NCBI GenBank assembly: GCA_002730035.1
Contig: PBYU01000054.1
Span: 1 to 64,000, forward strand
Direction of reading: 5' to 3'
DNA from: Gammaproteobacteria bacterium
GTDB taxonomy: Bacteria > Pseudomonadota > Gammaproteobacteria > Pseudomonadales > Pseudohongiellaceae
Length of the DNA: 64,000 nucleotides
Positions 8,862 to 17,355 of the stretch are shown in pieces (the first letter of the stretch is position 1; each line of letters begins with the position of its first letter). The translations under genes were made by a program, and so were the position numbers. The notes beneath the pieces are model-generated. The model ran no database searches. It saw only the letters and a list, made by a program, of their open reading frames with translations, and was not told the DNA's origin.

Positions 8862-9878
8862 ATGAAATCACTGCCTCTATTTGTTGGTGGGATTATCGTA
8901 GGCGGTCTCAGTCTAATCACCTGGAACCTGCAATCCAGTAATTCACAATTGCAGGGTCAATTGGAGTCTGCCATAGGTTTTCGCGAACAGCTGAATGAGC
9001 AGGTAGAAGCGAACACTCGCTTGCGCATGGAATCCGAAGCCCAATTGGAGGAACTGCAGAGTCAAATACAGTCTGCTGCTATCCAGCTTTCCAATTTGAG
9101 CCAGGCCCTGCAGGAAGCGCGAGAGCAGACTGACCCTGACTACGAAGCCTTGCTGGAGCAGGCGCGACAGGAAGTCGCCCGCACTCGACCAGTGCGCAGA
9201 AGCGGCTCAAGCCCGCTGGCTATGTTCAGTGACCCCGATATGACCCGTTCACTGGCGCAGGCAGGTGTCGTGCTGTATAGCGATTATCTCGATTCTCTGG
9301 GTATCGGCTCTGCAAATCGGGAAACCATAGAAGATGCGTTAATTAACTATGCCGACTCGCGTTACCAGATGATGGGGCAACTGCTGTCTGGAGATCTGAC
9401 ACAGGAACAGGCCGCCGCCATATTCGGACCGGATGCGCTGTTGAGCAATCTTTCCAATGTACTGACCCAAGAGCAGAGTTCATTGCTGGGTGATTATGAT
9501 CTGATCGTACGGGAGGAGGCACTGCGGGAGCTGTATTCCAATTCCTTGCCAAATTCCGGCGGCAGTCTAAGCGGTGCGACTCAGGATCTGGTATTGGATG
9601 TACTAATGGATGAAGTGTTCTCCCAGGCCAATAACTACGGCGCCATTGTGGCAGCCGATGGCAGCATGACTACTGCAGTGGCGGATCGCAGCTTGGCTTT
9701 CAATCGTGCCAGAACACGGCTGCAAGACGACCTGGACGGGACACAATTGTCCCAGTATGACCAGTTCGTGGAGAATCAGAGCAATGCCGTCAATGTGGTA
9801 CTGGACGCGATTCCCGATGGAAATGGCCAGACAGCGATTAGAAATATGCGCGTCAGCGTGGATAATCTGCCAAACTAG
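8862..9878 (+). CDS. Membrane-anchored coiled-coil protein with two helical modules (paralogue A)
   Basis: No family recognised. It has 338 residues from the ATG at 8862 (a GTG at 8829 in the same frame is less likely). One N-terminal TM (PLFVGGIIVGGLSLITW) is followed by a Gln/Glu-rich coiled coil (about residues 25-105) and a soluble helical part expected in the periplasm. That part seems to hold two copies of one module: the first around YLDSLGIGSANRETIEDAL to EEALRELY with two LTQEQ sequences, the second from about TQDLVLDVLMDEVF to the end. The same architecture and module occur once in the gene at 19322-20158. LTxxQ sequences recall Spy/CpxP chaperones, but I would not assign that family. 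It precedes the M16 protease by 39 nt. Confidence 0.82.
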   Translation: MKSLPLFVGGIIVGGLSLITWNLQSSNSQLQGQLESAIGFREQLNEQVEANTRLRMESEAQLEELQSQIQSAAIQLSNLSQALQEAREQTDPDYEALLEQARQEVARTRPVRRSGSSPLAMFSDPDMTRSLAQAGVVLYSDYLDSLGIGSANRETIEDALINYADSRYQMMGQLLSGDLTQEQAAAIFGPDALLSNLSNVLTQEQSSLLGDYDLIVREEALRELYSNSLPNSGGSLSGATQDLVLDVLMDEVFSQANNYGAIVAADGSMTTAVADRSLAFNRARTRLQDDLDGTQLSQYDQFVENQSNAVNVVLDAIPDGNGQTAIRNMRVSVDNLPN

Positions 9879-9917
9879 GGATTATTAGCCCAGGATCACC
9901 AAATCAGGAGTTTCAAC

Positions 9918-12914
9918 ATGATTACCCGCTTCGTCAAAAGGCAATGGTACAGCGTTTTTCTTGCGCCGCTTTTAGTACTGGCACTGGCGGCCTGTAGTGA
10001 GCAATCGCCTTCCCAAGTATCTGTTGCTACTGAATCTGCCCAGACGGCGAGTACCCAGGCCGTCGAAGAAATGGTGGGTTACCGGCGCATCAATACGCCC
10101 AATGAGGAGGATCCGCTGGATGCTCACATCTACGAACTCGATAACGGGCTGCGGGTCTACCTTACTGAAAACCATGAAGAACCACGCTTTTATGCAGAGA
10201 TAGCAGTGCGCGCCGGCAGTAAACATGATCCGGCCGATGCCACGGGACTGGCTCACTATCTCGAACACCTGCTATTCAAGGGAAATCAGAATCTCGGCAC
10301 CCTGGATTACCAAGCCGAGCGCCCCCACCTGGACCGAATTGTTGAGCTTTATGAGGAACACTTCCTGGAAACCGACACAGCCAGGCGCGCCGAGATTTAC
10401 GCGGAAATCAACAGCGAGGCACAGCAAGCCGCCGAATACGCAGTTCCTAACGAGATCGACAAGCTCTATAACGGCATGGGTGGCACGGCACTGAATGCGC
10501 ACACCTCGTACGAAGAAACCGTTTACAAGGTAGGGCTGCCTTCCAACCGCCTGGAACAGTGGGCTGAAATCGAATCCAACCGCTTCGTTAATCCGGTATT
10601 CCGTCTATTTCATACCGAACTCGAAACGGTTTATGAAGAGAAGAACCGAACCCTGGACAACAGCGGTCGCATCATCGGCACCGCAGTCGATGAACTGATG
10701 TGGAAACAACATCCCTACGGGCAACAACCCACCATCGGCACGGTCGATCATCTGAAGAATCCTTCGCTGGTCTATATCAGGAACTACTTCGACACCTACT
10801 ATGTGCCCAACAATATGGGCATCTTCATGAGTGGGGATATCGATAGTGAAGCTACCATCGCACTGATCAGCGAGAAGTTTGCACACTGGGAATCCAAAGC
10901 TGTTGCTGACGTAGGCCCCTGGGTTGAACAACCGCTGCAGGGTGCTGAGCGTAGAACCGTACAATACCCCGGCCAGGAACAGGTACAGATCGCGTTTCGC
11001 ACCGCTGCCAATACAAGCAGTGAAAAGGAAGCGCTGATCATGGTGGATATGATTCTGGACAATCGCACTGCCGGACTTATCAATCTCAATCTGAATCAGC
11101 AACAGCTGGTGGCGGGTGCCGGTTCATCTCCGATGTTCCTGAATGATTACGGCGTGCAGCAACTGTATGGTGCGCCGAAGCGCGACCAGAGCCTGGAAGA
11201 GGTCGAGCAGCTCTTACTAGACCAGATCGAAATCATCAAGGCTGGAGATTTCGAAGACTGGATCATTCCGGCCATCATCAATGATTTCAAGAAGAATGAA
11301 AAAGCCAGTCAGGAATTTAATACGGCACGCGTCAGCGTGATGCGGACGGCGTTTATCGAAGGCGCGGAATGGGATCATCACATCGCCGAGATTCAGCGTA
11401 TGGAGCAGTTGACCAAGCAGGATGTCATCGATGCTGCAAACAAGTATTTCGGTGATGACTATGTTGCGGTGTATCGCGTGGACGCACAGCATGAAGTTCC
11501 TCCGGTTGAAAAACCCCAGATCTATCCAGTCACCATCGATCCTACCCGACAATCGGAATTTGCCAGGGCGGTGCTGGCCATGGACTATTCTGAGATAGAG
11601 CCGTCCTTCGTGGAAGTGGATAGCGACTATCGGGTGGTGGAATTCGCTGATGGGGTGGAACTGTATTATGCCCCGAATCCATTGAATGACCTGTTCACGC
11701 TCTCAATCAATGTAGAAGTCGGCACCGAAGAGAATGAGAAACTCGGCCTGTCCGCCGCACTGATGAACGTTGCCGGTACGCAGAACATGAGCAACGAAGA
11801 GTTGCAGAAAGAATGGTACCGCATGGGATCTGATTTTCGCTTTGGCTCCGGCGAAAACTCCTCAGCCATCGCCGTTTCAGGATTAGATGAACAATTTGAA
11901 AATTCCCTGCAACTGGCCATGGAACTGGTCAACACACCGGCTACCGATGAGCAGACGCTGGAACAGCTGAAGGGTATTCTGCTGAAATCACGGGAAGACC
12001 AGAAGAGTTCACCCCCCGCAATCGCCAGGGCGCTGAACATGTACAATCGCTATGGCGAAGAATCTCCAATGCTGGAAGCACTTAGCAGTGAAGAGATTAA
12101 CGACACCACGCTGGATGAATTATTGACGCTACCCTCAGATCTGTTGAACTATAAGCATACCCTTGCCTACACCGGTTCAATGCCCCTGGAAGATGTAGTG
12201 GAAGTCTTGCGACGTCATCACATCGTAGAGGGTGAGTTGCTGGATACTCCGGAGTATCGCTTCCGCCAGGCTCGCGAGGTTAGCAACACCGAATTACTGG
12301 TGGTCGATCAGCAAACTGCCCAGGCCCAGGTACGTATCGAGTTCGCCGATGGTGAGTTCTCCGAAGACGATAGTGTCATGTCTTCTATCTATACGAATTA
12401 CTTCGGCAGTGGAATGTCCAGCGTGGTATTCCAGGAACTACGCGAAGCGAGGGCGCTCGCCTACTCAGCCTCGGCGCGTTATTCTCAGGGCGGCAGGTTG
12501 AACGCCCAGAATATTATGTTGGGCGCCATAGGCACCCAGACCGATAAAACCGTCGATGCACTGGAAGCCTTTATCGATCTGATTGATAACATGCCTTCGT
12601 CTTCCGAGCGCTTCGATGAAGCGGTCAGCGCATCGCTCAATCGTTATCGAACTTCGAAACTGAATTTTCGTCAAGTCATCGGTGCAGTGCGAAGCTGGGA
12701 ACGACTGGGATTCGAAAGCGACCCGCGGCGCGCCCGATACCAGCAACTGCAAACCGCCAGCATGGAAGATCTGTTGGAGTTTCAACAACAACACGTGAAG
12801 GATCGTCCAAAACTGATTTCTATTGTGGGCGATCTTTCCATCATCGACACCGAGGAACTTGAACAGTTCGGTACGGTCGAAGAAGTTCAGGTTGACCAAT
12901 TGTTTGTCGACTAA
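9918..12914 (+). CDS. M16-family zinc peptidase lipoprotein (two-domain, pitrilysin/insulysin type)
   Basis: Probable envelope protease that degrades or processes peptides. It has 998 residues with an N-terminal lipobox ending at Cys26 (ALAAC). The inverted zinc motif HxxEH is HYLEH at about 113-117, and the distal zinc Glu is expected in ELETVYEEKN about 80-100 residues on. The N-terminal half is the active M16 domain; the C-terminal half (from about residue 560) is the inactive M16_C pair, as in other fused two-domain members. GGAG precedes the ATG. The upstream neighbour is coiled-coil paralogue A; a strong hairpin follows the stop codon and separates it from the ABC gene cluster. Confidence 0.93.
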   Translation: MITRFVKRQWYSVFLAPLLVLALAACSEQSPSQVSVATESAQTASTQAVEEMVGYRRINTPNEEDPLDAHIYELDNGLRVYLTENHEEPRFYAEIAVRAGSKHDPADATGLAHYLEHLLFKGNQNLGTLDYQAERPHLDRIVELYEEHFLETDTARRAEIYAEINSEAQQAAEYAVPNEIDKLYNGMGGTALNAHTSYEETVYKVGLPSNRLEQWAEIESNRFVNPVFRLFHTELETVYEEKNRTLDNSGRIIGTAVDELMWKQHPYGQQPTIGTVDHLKNPSLVYIRNYFDTYYVPNNMGIFMSGDIDSEATIALISEKFAHWESKAVADVGPWVEQPLQGAERRTVQYPGQEQVQIAFRTAANTSSEKEALIMVDMILDNRTAGLINLNLNQQQLVAGAGSSPMFLNDYGVQQLYGAPKRDQSLEEVEQLLLDQIEIIKAGDFEDWIIPAIINDFKKNEKASQEFNTARVSVMRTAFIEGAEWDHHIAEIQRMEQLTKQDVIDAANKYFGDDYVAVYRVDAQHEVPPVEKPQIYPVTIDPTRQSEFARAVLAMDYSEIEPSFVEVDSDYRVVEFADGVELYYAPNPLNDLFTLSINVEVGTEENEKLGLSAALMNVAGTQNMSNEELQKEWYRMGSDFRFGSGENSSAIAVSGLDEQFENSLQLAMELVNTPATDEQTLEQLKGILLKSREDQKSSPPAIARALNMYNRYGEESPMLEALSSEEINDTTLDELLTLPSDLLNYKHTLAYTGSMPLEDVVEVLRRHHIVEGELLDTPEYRFRQAREVSNTELLVVDQQTAQAQVRIEFADGEFSEDDSVMSSIYTNYFGSGMSSVVFQELREARALAYSASARYSQGGRLNAQNIMLGAIGTQTDKTVDALEAFIDLIDNMPSSSERFDEAVSASLNRYRTSKLNFRQVIGAVRSWERLGFESDPRRARYQQLQTASMEDLLEFQQQHVKDRPKLISIVGDLSIIDTEELEQFGTVEEVQVDQLFVD

Positions 12915-12919
12915 GAGTC

Positions 12920-12954
12920 ATTGCCCGGCGGCTGAAGTGCAGCCGCCGGGCAAT
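12920..12954. terminator. Strong 15-bp hairpin after the M16 gene (no T-tract)
   Basis: ATTGCCCGGCGGCTG at 12920-12934 pairs perfectly with CAGCCGCCGGGCAAT at 12940-12954 around a 5-nt loop, starting 5 nt after the stop codon. No run of T follows, so it may be a 3'-end stabiliser, a Rho-assisted or bidirectional stop, or a REP-like element rather than a classical intrinsic terminator. Confidence 0.7.
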
Positions 12955-12962
12955 ACCTGGAG

Positions 12963-12976
12963 TAGGGATCCTCTGA
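12963..12976 (+). repeat. Copy of a 14-bp motif TWRGGRYCCTCTGA
   Basis: TAGGGATCCTCTGA, 34 nt before the ABC ATPase start. It matches 13 of 14 positions of the copy at 15774. Could be an operator, a small repeat, or chance. Confidence 0.35.
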
Positions 12977-13010
12977 ACAACAACTCACATCGAGCTTTCC
13001 ATTTCTGCCC

Positions 13011-13937
13011 ATGAGTACCAGCAACGGTGCAGTCGCTCTTTCTATTTCCGGACTCAATAAAAGCTACGGCGATTTCGAAGTCATCAGCAATCTGGATCTG
13101 CAAATCCAGCGCGGGTCAATTCATGGCCTGGTAGGCCTGAACGGTTCCGGCAAGACCACCACACTCGAATGCATCCTGGGCTTGCAATCCTTTAACAGTG
13201 GTTCCATTACGATACTCGATAAGCAACCCAGCGACTTGCATCTCGCCCGAGGCCGTATCGTCGGTATCTTTGACACACCCAGCCTGCACCCCAACCTGAC
13301 AGTTCGACAATGTTTGCAACATGCCCGCCTGCTTTGTGATGAGCCAACTCGCACATCAGAGCAGGTCGAACAATTGCTGGGGATAGATCGTTTCAAGGAT
13401 TTCAAAATCAGGCATCTGTCACTGGGCAACAAGCGACGTGCTTCTATTGCCCAGGCCTTACTGGGAAGTCCAGAACTGATCGTACTGGATGAACCCTTTA
13501 GTGGTTTGGATGCCGAGGGCGTCGATGACGTGTTACAACTCATCACCCATCTGAATCGTGCAGAAGGAACTGCTTTTCTACTGTCCAGCCACCAACTACC
13601 TTACCTGGAACAGATCTGCAGTCATATCGCAATCTTGCACAAGGGGAGCATTGCTGTCAGTGATGCCATTGCCGAACTGCTGAAGAGCACGGGCACGGAA
13701 ATACTGCTGCGAACGCCTCAGGCAGACGCGGCCATCACCTCTATCGACGGGATTGCAACGGCTCAATACAGCCATACAGACGAAAGTGACTATTTACACG
13801 TGCAACTCGGCGCAATGGATTCTGCCGAACTCAATCGCAGACTGGTAGCCGATGCCATCGCTGTCTCAGAAATGATCTTGCAACGCGGTTCTCTTGGAAA
13901 ATTGTTCCGTGAGATTACCCATGAGGTAGCCCCATGA
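13011..13937 (+). CDS. ABC-2-type transporter ATP-binding protein
   Basis: Cytoplasmic ATPase, 308 residues, of the family that pairs with ABC-2 permeases (CcmA/DrrA-like). Walker A GLNGSGKTT is near 42-50 and Walker B LIVLDEPFSGLD near 156-167. The signature reads LSLGN near 136-140 instead of LSGGQ, a variant seen in export ATPases of this type. The roughly 90-residue C-terminal extension after the H-loop (SSHQ) is typical of DrrA-like proteins. No good ribosome-binding site precedes the ATG. It opens a seven-gene plus-strand run with short gaps and start/stop overlaps; its stop overlaps the permease start (ATGA at 13934-13937). Confidence 0.93.
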   Translation: MSTSNGAVALSISGLNKSYGDFEVISNLDLQIQRGSIHGLVGLNGSGKTTTLECILGLQSFNSGSITILDKQPSDLHLARGRIVGIFDTPSLHPNLTVRQCLQHARLLCDEPTRTSEQVEQLLGIDRFKDFKIRHLSLGNKRRASIAQALLGSPELIVLDEPFSGLDAEGVDDVLQLITHLNRAEGTAFLLSSHQLPYLEQICSHIAILHKGSIAVSDAIAELLKSTGTEILLRTPQADAAITSIDGIATAQYSHTDESDYLHVQLGAMDSAELNRRLVADAIAVSEMILQRGSLGKLFREITHEVAP

Positions 13938-14791
13938 ATGGTTTACTGACAGCAATGAAGTGCGAGGTCTTTGTAGCCCTACGCACATTTTCCAGTAAGC
14001 TAATAGTGTTGACTCCCGCTTTAGTTGTCCTCTTTCAATTCCTCCTTTTAAGGATGACCGAAGCTGGACAATCAGCCAGAGATAACTTGTTAGGCAATAA
14101 TAGCTTTGAGGATGTTGTAGCGAACAATGCCTATGGCTACTTTGTGGACGGGCTCAGCACCGGCCTTACCATGCTCGGACTGTTAATGGTCGCACAGGCT
14201 TCTTACAGTTTTAGTTTCGATCGAGATACCGGAGCAGCGAGGCATCTTTTGATCAGGCGCGTGAGTCGCAGCAGCCTGATCACCGCGAAACTGATTCATC
14301 TGCATATTCTAGCTAGCCTATCTGTGTTGCTACTGATTGCTGTGAGCTACCTGATGAGTGAGCTGTTCTGGGATTTCGGGGCTATTGTAGAAGACGGATT
14401 TGAACTCATTGGCGAAAATGAAATTCGCGCTGAAATCGCCGCTGGGCTGCGCCTCGCACTGATTCCGCTGCCCGCGGCAATTGGCTTCGGTATTTTTATC
14501 TCAGTGTGTGCACAATCTGCTACTCAGGCGGTCACTACTGCATTGGGAATAACCCTGGCCATCGATATTTTTAAGACCATGCTGGGGGATATTGCGTATT
14601 ATCTGTATGCAAGCTTTCAACCCTCGCTAATCGATCAGTCCTATCTTCAGGATGTGAGCCGATTGGTGAGGGGTTACTCGGATGTTCTGAACGCCGAACG
14701 AGTGCTTGAACTCAATACCTGGGTACCACTTCCAACTCTGGTGTTGTTCTTCATCGCAACACTGTGGCTGCTTAAACGAAAGAAAATGTGA
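13934..14791 (+). CDS. ABC-2-type transporter permease
   Basis: Integral inner-membrane partner of the preceding ATPase, 285 residues, about six TMs: around residues 18-38 (FSSKLIVLTPALVVLFQFLL), 68-88, 110-135 (LIHLHILASLSVLLLIAVSYL), 172-195, 205-220, and a last one just before the C-terminus (TLVLFFIATLWLLKRKKM). The large loop after TM1 and the position of the conserved FDRDTG segment fit ABC-2 permeases such as NosY or the bacitracin type. It is translationally coupled to the ATPase by a 4-nt overlap and followed one base later by the PDZ lipoprotein gene. Cargo unknown. Confidence 0.88.
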   Translation: MNGLLTAMKCEVFVALRTFSSKLIVLTPALVVLFQFLLLRMTEAGQSARDNLLGNNSFEDVVANNAYGYFVDGLSTGLTMLGLLMVAQASYSFSFDRDTGAARHLLIRRVSRSSLITAKLIHLHILASLSVLLLIAVSYLMSELFWDFGAIVEDGFELIGENEIRAEIAAGLRLALIPLPAAIGFGIFISVCAQSATQAVTTALGITLAIDIFKTMLGDIAYYLYASFQPSLIDQSYLQDVSRLVRGYSDVLNAERVLELNTWVPLPTLVLFFIATLWLLKRKKM

Positions 14792-14792
14792 C

Positions 14793-15776
14793 ATGGCGAA
14801 CGCACTAAAAATGAATATAGAACTACGCTTATTCAAATCAGCTTCATTGCTAACGGCGACCCTGCTGGCCGGCTGTATCAGTTATGATTCGGCCATACTG
14901 GCTCCCTCCCTTACCATGTCTGCAGAAGACATCATCCTCAATGGCAGCCCCGAATCCACCAATGCACAACTCAATTTTGGCCTTACAGTCGCTCTTAATG
15001 AGAGTGACTCCCTGGTAAATATTGAAGTTCTCCCGGGTATTCGAGTGCGGGGCATAGATAGCAATGGGGCGGCAAATTCAGCCGGAATTCAAGTGGGGGA
15101 CGTGATTCTCTCGGTGAACGGTATGGACACAAACCATCCGGATGCCCTGGCGGCGTTGCAACAACAAAGTGGCGACGTCAGCGAATTTACCTTTATAGTA
15201 AGAAGAAACACCGTGGTATTCGAAGCACAGGTAGTTGCCAGAGCGGTGAATGGCAATGCCCCAGCCCGGGAATTGTACCGAATCGACCCACTGGCGACGC
15301 GGGCCGCTTATACTACGGAAATGCTAAGCCTTCGTGGGCAACCGAATATAGCGGTAGCGCGGGTTGTGGAACTGCTTCCTGGCAGCCCATTAGCGACGGC
15401 CGGAATTGGTGTGGGCGACCGGGTAATGGCCATGGATGGCGTTAATCTGAACTCGGCACAGGGTCTGATTACGCGGTTGAATCGAGACTACTCGCTCGGC
15501 GACCGGGTGCAGTTTTCCGTATTCGACGGGCAGGAGATAGAAACGATGATGGTGGACCTGTGGGACCCAGGTCGGCGCATAAGCCGGGTGAACCTGTGGC
15601 CGATATTGCAATACGAGTCCTCATTGAATCCACCCAGAAACAGCTTATCGGTACTGGATTTCTGGTTGTTCGCGGTCTATAGCTATAGCCGGGTTGAAGG
15701 AGAACAAGCCCATAGCCTGTTGGGTATTTTTAACTTCACCAGCGACTATGGTGAACTGGTTGAGGAGCAAGATTAG
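14793..15776 (+). CDS. Tandem-PDZ lipoprotein without a protease domain
   Basis: Probable envelope scaffold or peptide-binding lipoprotein, 327 residues. The signal peptide ends in a lipobox (LLAGC, Cys near residue 29). Two PDZ domains follow: the first with NSAGIQVGDVILSVNG near 90-105, the second with ATAGIGVGDRVMAMDG near 195-210. No catalytic triad is present, so it is not a DegP/DegS-type protease. The C-terminal 60 residues have no family I know. The ATG at 14793 begins one base after the permease stop; a longer frame from 14706 is only the permease gene read in another frame. The place between an ABC pair and two propeller-like proteins suggests it tethers exported partners. Confidence 0.85.
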   Translation: MANALKMNIELRLFKSASLLTATLLAGCISYDSAILAPSLTMSAEDIILNGSPESTNAQLNFGLTVALNESDSLVNIEVLPGIRVRGIDSNGAANSAGIQVGDVILSVNGMDTNHPDALAALQQQSGDVSEFTFIVRRNTVVFEAQVVARAVNGNAPARELYRIDPLATRAAYTTEMLSLRGQPNIAVARVVELLPGSPLATAGIGVGDRVMAMDGVNLNSAQGLITRLNRDYSLGDRVQFSVFDGQEIETMMVDLWDPGRRISRVNLWPILQYESSLNPPRNSLSVLDFWLFAVYSYSRVEGEQAHSLLGIFNFTSDYGELVEEQD

Positions 15777-15787
15777 GGGTCCTCTGA
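15774..15787 (+). repeat. Copy of a 14-bp motif TWRGGRYCCTCTGA
   Basis: TAGGGGTCCTCTGA begins in the stop codon of the PDZ gene and ends 5 nt before the ATG at 15793. AGGGG may serve as the ribosome-binding site of the next gene. See the copies at 8845, 12963 and 24473. Confidence 0.35.
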
Positions 15788-15792
15788 TTCAA

Positions 15793-17355
15793 ATGCTGAA
15801 AAACAAAGTATCACAACTAAAATGTGTGGCTCTGCTCAGCGTATTCTGGGCAGGCAGCATCGCTTATGCCCAGAACAATTATGTAGCATTTGAGCTGCAA
15901 CGTGAAAACAACTGGGACTCGCTGATAACGGAAGATGTTAATGGTGATGGTGCCAATGACCTGGTGTTTTCCAGTTACACCGAGGGCATCGGACGTGAAT
16001 TGCATATCCACCATCAACAGGCGGATGGTACATTCGCCTCTTCTCCTAAACGAATCGAAATAAAGACTGAAATCATTGCGGTCGGCTTCGCCGATTTGCG
16101 ACCGGCTCCGGGCAAGGAATTGTTGTTACTGTCCAGCAACGGTATTTTCAGCCTGTCCACCGCGATTCAGGGCTACACCGGAAACATCCGGCAACTCCTG
16201 GAATGGGATCTAATTGCCGCGATTCCCGATCTGCAACAGCTGCAGTTCTTTAACGGCGTCGCCGACTTAAATGGGGATGGCAATGTCGATCTGTTGCTGC
16301 CCGGGGACAAGCAATACGGGTACTTCGCCGGGCTGGGAGATGAACGATTCGAACTGGTCTCCCTGTTTACTACCGTCAATGAGAATCTTCGAGCAGCACA
16401 ACGTGGCTCACAGGAATCCGAACTCACCGCCCAACTTAGCATCAATCCTGACAAAGGCGTGGTGATCCAGCTCAGTGCAAGCGCCCCTTCCCCGTTCAGG
16501 AATTTTATTGAAGCATGGGATGAGTCTTCCACAGAGCAAAGCAGTCTGCTGCGTTCTGAGCACTGGATGCCCACCGCAGTACTTGCCGAATTAAACCAGG
16601 ATGAGTTACTGGATATCGTTTATCTAAACGTGGCCGACGACGGGCTGGGACAGCTGAACATTCACTACCAGAGCATCGAATCCGGTTTCGCATCCACACC
16701 GGACTGGACGGGCTCGCTGGAAACCAGCGGCGATTTGCAACTGGTGGACATGGATAACGATGGACTGCTGGATCTGCTTCGACTGAGCGGAGACATCAAT
16801 GAATGGGACGCCCGATTCTATGTCAATCGTGATGGGGAATTCGATCTCCACCAGCCTGCCCAGGTGATGCGCTTCTCCGGATATGACTTGCGCCTGGATT
16901 TCATCAATGCTGAATCTACCAATGAGCCAGTTCTCAATGTGAGTTATTACACGATACCCGTGGTAGATGCCATCCGTAATGCCAGCATCAACCGCATTCA
17001 ATTGCTGTACGGCAGCGACCAGGCCGAAACCGGGCAACTCTTTAATCGGCGTCCCGATGCGCGACTGGAAGAGAGTTTCTCCGCCGCTAACGTGCGTGGA
17101 TTATCGGAGCAGATGTCACTGCATTACGACGTCGATGGTGATGGCAATAGAGACGCACTGTATATCACTGACAATGGCACCCTGGCCGCCAAAAAGATAG
17201 ATGCTGAGTTGCGTATCGCCGATGAGCCATTCTGGGAGTATGTCTCTCCTCGAACAGTATTCGAATTTGAAGTAATTGAGCTGAACAATGACGGCAACCC
17301 TGACCTGCTGTTACGCCATGGCACAACCACGACCGTATTGGTAGCTGCACCATGA
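15793..17355 (+). CDS. Exported VCBS/FG-GAP repeat protein 1 (predicted beta-propeller)
   Basis: Exported protein of 520 residues with a signal peptide cleaved after about SIAYA. It carries calcium-loop repeats of the FG-GAP/VCBS kind: DVNGDGANDLVF, DLNGDGNVDLLLPG, DMDNDGLLDLLRL, DVDGDGNRDALYI and ELNNDGNPDLLLRHG, spaced as blades of a propeller. Such proteins bind ligands or partners outside the inner membrane; enzymatic activity is not expected. I took the ATG at 15793 because the signal peptide begins there; the frame is open back to 15694 inside the PDZ gene. Its stop overlaps the next start (ATGA at 17352), so the two propeller genes are co-translated and similar in length. Confidence 0.86.
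   Translation: MLKNKVSQLKCVALLSVFWAGSIAYAQNNYVAFELQRENNWDSLITEDVNGDGANDLVFSSYTEGIGRELHIHHQQADGTFASSPKRIEIKTEIIAVGFADLRPAPGKELLLLSSNGIFSLSTAIQGYTGNIRQLLEWDLIAAIPDLQQLQFFNGVADLNGDGNVDLLLPGDKQYGYFAGLGDERFELVSLFTTVNENLRAAQRGSQESELTAQLSINPDKGVVIQLSASAPSPFRNFIEAWDESSTEQSSLLRSEHWMPTAVLAELNQDELLDIVYLNVADDGLGQLNIHYQSIESGFASTPDWTGSLETSGDLQLVDMDNDGLLDLLRLSGDINEWDARFYVNRDGEFDLHQPAQVMRFSGYDLRLDFINAESTNEPVLNVSYYTIPVVDAIRNASINRIQLLYGSDQAETGQLFNRRPDARLEESFSAANVRGLSEQMSLHYDVDGDGNRDALYITDNGTLAAKKIDAELRIADEPFWEYVSPRTVFEFEVIELNNDGNPDLLLRHGTTTTVLVAAP

Noticed and set aside
13934-14791. Idea that the ABC pair is the CcmA/CcmB heme exporter
   Set aside because: No other cytochrome c maturation genes are adjacent, and the permease does not show CcmB sequence features.
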